64,000 nt of DNA. Source: Ceratopteris richardii. Its lineage: Eukaryota; Streptophyta; Polypodiopsida; Polypodiales; Pteridaceae. The notes under the pieces were generated by a model. It was not told where the DNA came from. It saw only the letters and a list, made by a program, of their open reading frames with translations, and made no database searches. Below, piece after piece: positions 31,901 through 39,890 of the stretch (its first letter is position 1; the number at the start of each line of letters is the position of its first letter). The stretch covers positions 165,621,806-165,685,805 of the forward strand of contig CM035413.1 in assembly GCA_020310875.1 (NCBI GenBank), in the 5' to 3' direction. A program made the position numbers and the translations under genes.

Positions 31901-33431
31901 TATAGATGTCTTTGCTTGGCATTATAAAGACTTAGAAGGAGTGCCTGCAACTTATGGAGAGCACAGAATCCCTCTGGTTGATGGAGCCAAACCCATAAGA
32001 GGAAAGAGTTATAGACTTAATCCAAAATATGCTGAAGCTGTCTATGTGGAAATCCAAAAGATGGAGGATGCAGGAATCATCATTCCTGTTGAACACTCAG
32101 AGTGGCTCTCACCTATGGTTATAGTACCAAAGAAGAATACTAATAAAATCAGAATTTGTGTTGACTTTAGAGCACTCAACAAGGTGACCATTCCAGATGG
32201 TTTCCCTATGCCTTTTGCAGAACAGGTCGTTGAAGAAGTGGCTGGGCATGCATTATATAGCTTTATGGATGGATTCAGTGGCTATAACCAAATATCAATA
32301 CATCCAGAGGATCGTGAAAAGACTGCTTTTATCACACCTTGGGGAACATATGTGTATGTAAAAATGCCATTTGGGCTCAGAAATGCTCTAGCCACCTTTA
32401 ACAGAACGGTCAATCTCATTTTTGGCCCCCTATTGCTGGAATCACTTAGAATCTTCATGGATGACTTCTCTTCGTTTTCAGGATCTCACAAGGAAACTCC
32501 TCTAGATTGTTTGGACCACCACTTGAGGCAGCTGCAGAATGTTTTCAAAAGATGCAGGGAGACTAAGTTAAAGCTCAATCCAAACAAATGTCATTTCCTT
32601 GTGACAGAAGGAACCCTCTTGGGACATGTGGTGTCGGCTAAAGGTATGGCCCGAGATCCTGACAAAATCATTTCTATATTAAAGTTTCCTAAACCTAAAT
32701 CCCCTAAAGAGATTCAGAGTTTCTTGGGGCATACTGGATACCATAGAAGGTTTATAAAAATGTATGCAGAGATAGCCAGACCTCTGGCTAGACTTACAGG
32801 TAAGGAAGTACCTTTTAAATGGGAAGAAGAGGAGGAAAACGCATATCAAACGTTACGGTCAAGGTTAGTGTCTGCTCCTATTTTGGTCACACCTGAGTGG
32901 TCAAAATTCTTTCATATACATGTCGATGCCAGTGCCTATGCAGTGGGGGCAGTTTTGACCCAACCCAGTGAAGAATTTAAAGTGGACAGGCCAATTCAAT
33001 ATGCCAGTAGAATCTTGACTAAGGTTGAAAGGAATTACAGTACTACAGAAAGGGAAGCCCTAGCAATGGTCTTTGCTGTCCAAAAATTCCGTCATTACTT
33101 ACTGGGGGTAAAATTTATTATTATAACAGATCACCAACCACTAAAATACCTACTCAACAAACCACAAGCCACTGGTAGAATATGGAGGTGGTTATTGTTG
33201 TTCCAAGAAATTGATTTTTCTGTAGTCCATAAACCAGGTAAAGAAAATGTTATGGCGGATCACGTATCCAGAATAAATATGATGAATCAAACTAGTGGAA
33301 TCAATGATGACTTCCAGATGCTCATCTGTTTGCTGTACAAGCTCAAGGTTGGTATTACGACATCAAAAATTTCATTAAAACTGGGTTGTATCCAGAAAAG
33401 GCTAGTGTTGTACAAAAGAAGAGACTGCTAA
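28992..33431 (+). CDS. G4 gag-protease-RT-RNase H polyprotein
   Basis: 1,479 codons from the first ATG. A later in-frame ATG at 29082 (MTTTRSQVLRV) may be the true start, because the first 30 residues look untranslated. Domains: capsid-type gag (residues about 70-240, SFKGLAQEDPDEHIRRFLAL); coiled coil (about 255-325); two stretches of CCHC knuckles (about 329-365, with CQLCRKVGHEAHEC; about 413-430, CFRCGECGHYQSRC); aspartic protease (about 651, VDGGSGINLMPEH, with LLIGRPWL further on); RT (about 1000-1230, YSFMDGFSGYNQI and FMDD box at about 1155); RNase H (about 1311, HVDASAYAVGAVL; TDHQPLKYLLN). The strand and domain order are those of plant Ty3/gypsy elements. Confidence 0.93.
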   Translation: MSTEPQCYFIKQKVNIFLSSVLPSVGYELLMTTTRSQVLRVTCKQTRRKVVRRSPSPLSSTSSVKGMAGQVDLETLLSRLNIKFPSFKGLAQEDPDEHIRRFLALCKTRGLMGREDAFLILFPATLEGLADKWFSQFAENHFTTWDVMKDAFKNQFQHGNTTEIIIEELENLRLGPGEKFPEFVTRAKALMAKLPDPPHDFFVKKWLAKPLPVATQCKIKELVLPTASIEEFISTATRLEQIRYQYGATSSQPTYGTEMEDPVIQLRKELEGLKRNKPYKEEENVVAQLRREIEALKLQKEEEAQAEELAQLRQELQELKGGGIKSGLWCSMWSKQGHIVSECPLLNVTCQLCRKVGHEAHECQSRGMPATTYWTQGGPPTPANVMAAAPNQGNNYNPRQRNNFENGPRRPIICFRCGECGHYQSRCTLPENAPPCRNCPDARDHYTNCCPKNQASSSGPHIQMISVHKEEVCDPINEPSPSTRVVQLEEITSLTVQTRSKGKAKVDIGQESKIKEGNQNRETSEDKVTTGADTSQKGDQICTSDAIGHAFNRAHEDLDKSTGVQALKESEASKLLKSMKKEVSIFELIKMDGKFRSELLQIIDEASTTSLVAKATVLHKGKLVGEAPLTDYNSPRLIVSIKGHEFQGVIVDGGSGINLMPEHTMKKIGLHPSRPANFTVTLADQSKVRPLGVIPKVPLEVQGNLFILDFVVLRLPQVEGGFPLLIGRPWLRHASVIHDWGKDTMWVQKKGQELTQIHLEEGPDNQGNTSMMQTVGICMETESEDQPQIDFEEEEDILNWLQAGNSSSCFGIFLNNSCTTEGYDEDKGKVQVDGLGEPITDHRRGRKTPFKYNLEEDMTTTDKEVSKAKSKVKSSSEECSFPIQEIPAGWMQDKEEHIEVQNTPAYEAMHEKLVEEDKEADAHEDNMVARNPVQEIQLGTQDNNQPVLMATWLWSHLGILEKVKSFLTQYIDVFAWHYKDLEGVPATYGEHRIPLVDGAKPIRGKSYRLNPKYAEAVYVEIQKMEDAGIIIPVEHSEWLSPMVIVPKKNTNKIRICVDFRALNKVTIPDGFPMPFAEQVVEEVAGHALYSFMDGFSGYNQISIHPEDREKTAFITPWGTYVYVKMPFGLRNALATFNRTVNLIFGPLLLESLRIFMDDFSSFSGSHKETPLDCLDHHLRQLQNVFKRCRETKLKLNPNKCHFLVTEGTLLGHVVSAKGMARDPDKIISILKFPKPKSPKEIQSFLGHTGYHRRFIKMYAEIARPLARLTGKEVPFKWEEEEENAYQTLRSRLVSAPILVTPEWSKFFHIHVDASAYAVGAVLTQPSEEFKVDRPIQYASRILTKVERNYSTTEREALAMVFAVQKFRHYLLGVKFIIITDHQPLKYLLNKPQATGRIWRWLLLFQEIDFSVVHKPGKENVMADHVSRINMMNQTSGINDDFQMLICLLYKLKVGITTSKISLKLGCIQKRLVLYKRRDC

Positions 33432-34603
33432 TCAAGGGTAGACCATATACCTTCATTGGAGATAAATTGTATAGACAGGGCAAGGATGACCGGTTCAGGA
33501 AGTGTTTGGAAGAAGAAGAAGTGAGGGAAGTCCTTCACTCTGCACATGAAGGAACAGGTGGTGGGCACCTTCCAGGACATATTATGAGTCAGAGGATACT
33601 GGATGCTGGTCTATGGTGGCCTACACTATTTAGGGATGCAGATGAATGGGGAAAGGCATGTGACATTTGCCAGAGGTGTGGACCTAAGCCAACAAAGCAG
33701 AGACATAACCCCTTGGTTGTTTCCACTTCCTGGCAACCATTTGAGAAGTGGGGGCTAGATTTTGTAGGGCCCATCTACCCTCCCGCTTTTCCAAAAAGAG
33801 AAAAATATCTCTTGATAGCTACAGATTATGCGACAAAGTGGGCTGAAGCTATTGCCTCCCCCGATTGCACTGCCCAAACTGTTGCCGATTTCATTTATAG
33901 TAGCATCATTTGCAGGTTTGGATGCCCATTTGAAATTTGTACAGATCAAGGTACACATTTTGTCAATAAGGTCCTGCAGGAAATTTTTAACAGGTATAGA
34001 ATTCTACATAGGACTTCTTGTGCTTACTATCCAAGTGCCAATGGACAGGCTGAGTCGACAAATAAGGTTTTAATCTCAATGTTAAGAAAGGAGTGTATGT
34101 TGCAGCCCACTTCATGGGGCATTGCTTATCAAGGTACACTGTGGGCATACAGGTTAGCCTACAAAGAGGCCACAGGATATTCTCCATTCCAGCTAGTTTA
34201 TGGCATATCGCCCATTGAGCCATTTGAATTTTTACATGGTTCACCTAAGATTGCATTCATGCAGGGCAGGAAGGATTGTGAGGTCTCTCAGAGGCTCGGA
34301 GCACTACATAAAGTGGAGGAGATTTGTCTACTAGCAACGAAACAATTGATAGAGACTCAGATAAAGAGGAAGGAGGCACACGAACGCCATCTGTGGAACA
34401 ATAACATTGGAACAGGCATGTTAGTTCTCCATAGACCTCATCTTAATACACAACTGAGAGGAAAATGGCTTCCACATTGGGAAGGACCTTATAGAGTCAA
34501 AACAATGCTGAATTGGGGTGCTGTGGAGTTAGAGATGCTGAAAGGAGAGGCCTTGCCACTCGTCAACATATCAAGGCTCAAGGCCTATCATCAACACACT
34601 TGA
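33386..34603 (+). CDS. G4 integrase
   Basis: 405 codons. N-terminal HHCC zinc domain (residues about 50-95: HEGTGGGHLPGH ... CDICQRC). Catalytic core with the three acidic blocks WGLDFVGPI (about 122), CTDQGTHFVN (about 185) and NGQAESTNK (about 218). The C-terminal GKWLPHWEGPYRV (about 359) is the GPY/F-type module; it ends LVNISRLKAYHQHT with no chromodomain after it. The family inserts element cDNA into host DNA, making 5-bp duplications, consistent with the CTTTC seen here. Confidence 0.92.
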   Translation: MYPEKASVVQKKRLLIKGRPYTFIGDKLYRQGKDDRFRKCLEEEEVREVLHSAHEGTGGGHLPGHIMSQRILDAGLWWPTLFRDADEWGKACDICQRCGPKPTKQRHNPLVVSTSWQPFEKWGLDFVGPIYPPAFPKREKYLLIATDYATKWAEAIASPDCTAQTVADFIYSSIICRFGCPFEICTDQGTHFVNKVLQEIFNRYRILHRTSCAYYPSANGQAESTNKVLISMLRKECMLQPTSWGIAYQGTLWAYRLAYKEATGYSPFQLVYGISPIEPFEFLHGSPKIAFMQGRKDCEVSQRLGALHKVEEICLLATKQLIETQIKRKEAHERHLWNNNIGTGMLVLHRPHLNTQLRGKWLPHWEGPYRVKTMLNWGAVELEMLKGEALPLVNISRLKAYHQHT

Positions 34604-36052
34604 AGAAGTATGGATCACCTGGAACTGCAAAATCTGTCCAGGTTGTACATAGCTTTCTCATCAAACTTTGCTCAGTTTTAGTAGTTTTCTTTATCATTTT
34701 CATTCTCGATACTGGGGTTTTTGAGCCACCTAGAAGGCATTTCACAATCTCTGCAAAAGTAAAACTTTTGGATAATTTTGGAAAATTTTCTAGCTTTTTT
34801 AGCATTTTTCTATCAATTTTTATCCCTTTCCAATGTCTTTTTCTTGCCAAATGGGAGGAATAAAGGAAGCTCTCTGTGGGTTTGAGTGAGAAAAGTGGCC
34901 TCAACCAGTAGGGAATTTTTTTAGAATTTTTGCAGATTTTTTTGGGAATTTTTTGCCTTTTTTTTTGAATTTTTTTATGTATTTTTTCAGTTTTTTCATA
35001 ATTAAAATTCAAAAAAAAAAAAAAAAAAGAGCCCCCAAGCCGTTTTTCTGCCAAAAAAAAAACCCACCGACCAAAAAAAAAAAAAAAAAAAAAAAAAAAC
35101 CCCCGGCGTTTTTTTGCCAAAAAAAAAAAAAAGCCCCCACCGACCAAAAACCCTGCCCCCCCCCCCCCCCCGCCCCCCCCCCCACCCCCACCGACCAACC
35201 CCCCACCGACCAAAATCCCCCCCTCCCCCCCCCCCCCCATTTTCTTTTTTTCAATTTTTTTCTTTTTGGTTTTTTATTTATTTATTTCATTTTGTTTATT
35301 TTCGTATTAAAAAAAAAACAAAAAAAAATATTAATTTTATTTTTTTAATTATTTTATTTTATTTTTATTTTTATTTATTTATTTATTTTATTGATATTTT
35401 TAGTGGGCGTTCATTAAAAAAAAACAATTTTTTATTTATTTTTTATTATTATTATTTTTATTATTTTATTTTTTTTCATTTTCATGGCTAAAAGCTTTTG
35501 GCTCTGGATTGTACCTCGGTTGGCCGTTTTTTACAAAAAAGGAGTCATTTTCATGTTTTTTGGCACCTCTGGACTCAGTTTTTGGCTTTATTTTTCCAAA
35601 TTCCCACATTTTCTCTGAGTTTTGGTCAAAACCCTCACTATATGCACACATTTATCACATGTTTTTATTTACCCACATTGTCCACATGGTCTATTATCAA
35701 CTTATCTTTCGTTATGTTTAAGTCCAGTTTGATCATTTTAGCCCCCCCAGGCCCTGATTCCTACTTCCAACCCCTCCCTTTACCAATCTGCCCAGCCACA
35801 TCCTTCACCCTCCCGGCCCCATCCATCTTCATACCCTCAGCCCTCCCTTCCCATTCCATTCTAACCTCCCATTTCCCCTCTTTTGCTTTTCCATAACAAA
35901 ATCCCACTTCTTGTTCTTTTCTGGTGGTTGTTCTGGTGGTATTCTCAGATGTTCTCTTCAAGTTGTTGCAGCTCTATTCTCATGGTGTCCTCTATGTTCA
36001 AAGTTTTGGTTGTAGCTCTCCGGGACAGAGAGCACATTAGGTGGTGGGCAAC
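34604..36052 (+). other. G4 3' untranslated region with homopolymer tracts
   Basis: No coding signal on the element strand. 34910-35480 is dominated by long runs of A, T and C, including more than twenty consecutive A and about sixteen consecutive C, mixed with short recurring blocks such as CCACCGACCAAAA and TTTTTCTGCCAAAA. The G-rich complement could form G-quadruplexes. 35490-36050 is ordinary sequence with a purine-rich AGGTGGTGGGCAAC just before the 3' LTR, probably the polypurine tract. Confidence 0.75.
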
Positions 36053-37072
36053 TGTTGAGCCCATAAAAGTCATGTTGGTCAAAGTCAACTACAGTCAAAG
36101 TCAACTGGTCAAAGTCAACAAAGGTCAAGGTCAAAGTCAATAGGTGCAAAGTCAAAGTGCGTAAGTGCAGGTGTCAAAGTGCACAGGTAGTGCACAATGA
36201 ATTGTCCACAAAGAGTAAATTGGAGAAAATGGGTTGCAGGTTGCAGAGGTATTTTCTCTAATTTCCCTAAGGTTCAAAGTGTGTTTTAAAGTGTTTTGGA
36301 AGGTTCAGGTGAACCTCCTCTTATGTGCAAAAGTGAAGACTGAAAAGGAAACATGAAGGTATGTGAAGCGGCAAAGTGTACGCACAGGTGAAAGTATGGC
36401 CCCCCATTAAAATTTTTTGGTTTTAGACTAAAGTCACTACAGGACAAAACAGTGAGTCGTTGGCTGGCACTTGGGAGGACAATCTTGGGACATCAAAGTG
36501 AGCACCAAGATACCATGGCAGTTAGGAGCGTACGTGATCGACACACTCACATGAAGGCAAGGGCCATTCTTGGACCAAGGGTTAGAGTAAGCAAGAGAGC
36601 ATAGTCTAAGGAAGCAAGAGAGAGAAGTGCAAGAGTCACCAGTGCGACAACGCAGAGAAGTGGAAGTGAAGAAGTGCATAGGGAGTGCCTAAGGGATTGT
36701 GCAGAGAGTGCTAAGCTAGTTCCCCCAAGTATCTCAAGGTCCCATTGCAGTGGGTGCGTGCCGACAGAAGGTATTCACTCCTCCCCCTTTGTGGAAGCTT
36801 GGTGCAAGGTGTGCACAAGGATAAGCTTGAAGCAGGTGGAGGTCTGGTGCAGAGGAGCCGGCAGCAAGAAGGCTTTGGGATATTTGGTATTTTGTGATTG
36901 GGCACTCTGTGGGATTGTGCACAGAGGTATTGGCTTGTCTTGTACTTCAAACCTTGTAATTGTCTTACTGTAATCAATCGGCAAAAGCTTCCAGGTGTAT
37001 TTTCTCTTCTTATTTCTTCCCCTTTTCTCCTACAAACCCTCAAACTCCTTCTTGTCTAAGAATCCACCAACA
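36053..37072 (+). repeat. 3' LTR of G4
   Basis: 1,020 bp, the same ends as 27866-28913. Its W-box array (about 36076-36142) is two 14-bp units shorter. It is followed by CTTTC, the right copy of the target duplication. Confidence 0.96.
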
Positions 37073-37367
37073 CTTTCCTAGTCCCACAGATGGTGAACCT
37101 CAAAAATATCCTCTCAAAAAATCAACGTATTCTTTTTGACGTAGTACTTGTAGAGAGCTTTCTAACGAGCTATAAAGCTCAAAAAATGGACTTCGGATGA
37201 AAAAGATATGAGCATTCAGGCCCTGGGGGGTAAAAACTGACAAATAGGTTTTTCTTTCCCCTATGAGCTAAGGCGTCTCCTATGAGTATAATCACCTAAA
37301 AATTTGCCAAAAATAGCCCCAAATTTGGTAAAAAAAGCAAACCCTAAAAATTGTGTTTGGGGTGGAC

Positions 37368-37955
37368 AATCGCGATGGTCTGAGATAATCGCGATGGTCC
37401 AGTTGAGCCGTCGCGATGGCGTGGCACAATCGCGATGGTCCGATGGAGCGAACAGTCGCGATGGTCTGAAAGTGAATGATCGTGATGGCGTGAATGTGAA
37501 CTGTCGCGATGATCCAAAAATGAACCGTCACGATGGTGTCAATCAACGGTCAATGCGAACCGTCGTGATGGTCCGAGTGAACCATCGCGATGGTCACGAG
37601 CACGATGGCATGAGCCAATCGCGATGGTCTAGCTTGCCATGTGGCAGCGTCGGCACGATGGCATGAGCCAATCGCGATGGCGTGGGGTCGAGGGGATCAT
37701 CGCGATGGTCCAAGTGAACCGTCACGATGGCTCAAGTGAGCCGTCGCGATGGTGCGAGAGCATCACGATGGTCCGGCCGAGCCGTCGCGATGGCGTGAGC
37801 GAATCGCGATGGTGTGACACAATCGCGATGATCTGAGCCAATCGCGATGGTCCACCAAAGTATGAATTTTGCAAATGCGTTTGTGGATCCGTGTATGCGT
37901 GTGTGTCACCTACCTCGTGGTGAACTCGCTTACCAAAAATTCCGAAGTTGGCAGA
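37368..37955 (-). repeat. CCATCGCGATGG palindromic array in G5 leader
   Basis: About 22 copies of a core reading CCATCGCGAT on the - strand (ATCGCGATGG on +), spaced about 15-35 bp apart between 37368 and 37860, with one outlier near 37955. Most keep the 6-bp palindrome TCGCGA; the others are TCACGA, TCGTGA or GCACGA, each one deamination-type step away. Spacers are short and vary, such as GAGCCAA, GTGAACCG and CGTGGCACA. The tract is strikingly CG-rich in an AT-rich window. It lies between the primer site and the expected gag. Confidence 0.9.
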
Positions 37956-38093
37956 CCATTGCGATGGTCTGACACCTACAGTAGATCTCTAACAGAAAGT
38001 GAAGTTTTACCTTTTTGCAGCCTTCCTGATGCATTGGAGCACTATACCTGCAAGAAAACTCAAAAACACAGTAGCACATGCAAGCACAAAAGC

Positions 38094-38121
38094 TCTCTCT
38101 CTCTCTCTCTCGCACATGCAC
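38094..38121 (+). repeat. CT microsatellite
   Basis: A run of about ten CT dinucleotides in the G5 leader, ending in CGCACATGC. Confidence 0.85.
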
Positions 38122-38317
38122 AAATGAGGGGAAATGAGGAGAATGGGTGAATATGGTGAATTTTTTGATTTTTTTGGAGTGGAAGATGATGATGCAGTGA
38201 TGAAGATGGAGTGTGGGGGAGGTGAAAAACACTAAAAACAACAACAAAAACTGAAATTTTTACCTTCCAACGCCACTTCTTGCTATACTCTTACCATCAC
38301 ACATTCATCCTCGACTC

Positions 38318-38339
38318 GATCCCCGGCAACGGTGCCAAA
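38318..38339 (-). other. Primer binding site of G5
   Basis: On the - strand TTTGGCACCGTTGCCGGGGA, then TCGAGTCGAGG: the classic plant Athila/Tat-type primer site following an LTR end ACACCAAA. It is well preserved compared with G2. Confidence 0.85.
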
Positions 38340-38344
38340 TTTGG

Positions 38345-38993
38345 TGTTGCTCTAGCACAATGGTGAGAACCACGTTAAGAAGCTCCACCTCTTTAATGTC
38401 AATCCACGGAAGAGATAGGAGTGATATGAAGATCGTGAACGTGAGATGAAGTGAGAGTGACGGTGAGAAGCATAGAAATGCACACACACATACACACACA
38501 CTACGAAGAGACAAGCAAGACACAATGGAAGGTGAGAAATCAACTCTATTGCTCAAGAACACTCTTACAAGCTCAAAATAGCTCTAAGCTCTTCTCTACT
38601 CAAACAAGCTAGCCCCAAAAATGAGCTCTCTAGCTCTTTTTATAGATTCTAGACTAGTTTTGACCGGTTTCACATCTAGTGACCGACATAGTTAAAAAAT
38701 AAGTCCTAGACGCTATTTGAAAGGGTAAACGGTGTCTAAAAATAACCAAAATTGGTACGCTCATTCTACCTAAGCTCCTCAAGCTCGAGGACTCCTCGGC
38801 TTGCACAAAATGGAGCTATGAGTTACAAAAAGGGTTTTTTCTATGTTACATATAGTACAAAAGTGATGAAAATCATTGTTGAGTGTTTGAAAAAGTATTT
38901 ATAAAATATAATTCTTTGAAAAATGATTCGACCGACTCCCTACTCTGTCTTTACATGCTTCTGCGTCTTCTATGCCTCTGGCTCTTGCCAACA
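38345..38993 (-). repeat. 5' LTR of G5
   Basis: 649 bp. On the - strand it begins TGTTGGCAAGAGCC and ends CTAGAGCAACA. It contains a TATA motif (38636-38645, - strand) and the GAGAGCTCATTTTT block shared with the G2 LTR. The outer border is inferred by comparison with G2. Confidence 0.75.
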
Positions 38994-39890
38994 GTGTGTT
39001 TGGCACAAAGGGACAAAATGACATGCATAGTCATTACGATAGTGCATTCAAAGGTCAAAATGAGCTCAACTCAAAATTTCAACACCCATAGTAAAGTTTT
39101 TTTGAACTCCTATTCACCTCTAGTATGCTCACCAGTTTTTGTGTGATTTTGAGACTGTGATTGGAGGGGTGTTGAGGATGCCCCCGATGAAGCAACAACC
39201 CACTCTAATAGCAATTTTCGGAGTTCGAGCTCTATTGAAGCACAAAAATAGCACAAGGAAGCTTAATAAACGTACAGCATAACAAAATATAGAACACATT
39301 ACCAAGTTAATGTACAAAGATTAGTGAACCATTAGGGTTATAGGTGTATAGAACACATTACCAAGTTAATGTACAAAGATTAGTGAACCATTAGGGTTAT
39401 AGGTGTATATACAAGCTGGGGAAAAACCTCCTAAAGAGGGAAAAAGAGCCATGGCAATCTTAAGTGTGTTTACACATATCACTAGCAAAATATATCAACA
39501 TAAAGATCTTTGACCCAATGTGGTATTAGGGATATTTTCTTTCCCAAAAAAAAATCTACAAGTCTTTCTATGTATTTGAGATTTGCCAAATTCTTTTTGC
39601 CTGTATTTGAATGTGTCATGAGCGAAATTGAGATCACCATCCGAATTCTTCTTAGTTTCACACTTTATATGCCTATGAGTTTGCTCCTTCATTATTTCAA
39701 AAGGTGATGAGTATGATTTAAAGATTGATCAGATGTTCTTTGATTTGATGTATGTTTCCTTCATGCATTTTACCACATCGTTCTCAAATTCTTCTATTAA
39801 TCTTATCACAATTTTCACCCATTCATATTGCTCTAGGGAGGCTATAAAAGTGATGTTCGGCACATTTGAAGGCACATTTTCCCTTGTTGG
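38994..39890. other. Spacer with no recognised gene
   Basis: AT-rich, no coding signal. Near 39160-39200 the - strand reads GGGGGCATCCTCAACACCCC, reminiscent of sequences next to copia LTRs, but no element can be defined. It contains the exact 59-bp duplication described separately. Confidence 0.5.
39288..39405 (+). repeat. Exact 59-bp tandem duplication
   Basis: Two identical 59-bp copies, 39288-39346 and 39347-39405, each starting TATAGAACACATTACC and ending GGGTTATAGGTG, with the start of a third (TATA) after them. No differences, so recent. Confidence 0.95.

Larger units (their letters stand above)
27866..37072 (+). mobile_element. Ty3/gypsy element G4, nearly whole, young
   Basis: 9,207 bp, bounded by LTRs of 1,048 bp (27866-28913) and 1,020 bp (36053-37072), with a perfect 5-bp target duplication CTTTC (27861-27865 and 37073-37077). 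Gag, protease, RT and RNase H lie in one 1,479-codon frame; integrase has its own 405-codon frame. A 1.45-kb 3' untranslated region follows, with extreme homopolymer tracts. The integrase C-terminus has a GPY/F-type module and no chromodomain is seen, pointing to the Athila/Tat side of plant gypsy. It looks nearly whole, with about one break at most. By eye the LTRs differ by about ten substitutions plus a 28-bp repeat-number change, so it is the youngest element here. Confidence 0.95.
37073..38993 (-). mobile_element. Ty3/gypsy element G5 (5' LTR and leader), hosting G4
   Basis: A minus-strand element: 5' LTR at 38345-38993, primer site at 38318-38339, leader running left to 37073 and a few bases beyond the G4 insertion (27851-27865). 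The leader has a CG-rich palindromic array (37368-37860), a TTTTTAGGGTTT-like block and a stretch (about 37130-37230) of the kind common in plant gypsy leaders. No gag or pol is left. It is the same family as G2 and G3. Broken. Confidence 0.8.

Noticed and set aside
34578-35491. Open frames rich in Gly, Pro, Phe and Lys
   Set aside because: They arise from poly-A, poly-T and poly-C runs in the G4 3' untranslated region; there is no codon structure.
37368-37955. CRISPR-like repeat/spacer layout
   Set aside because: The core is only about 12 bp, palindromic, and irregularly spaced with related spacers. It lies in a plant gypsy leader, and no cas genes exist.
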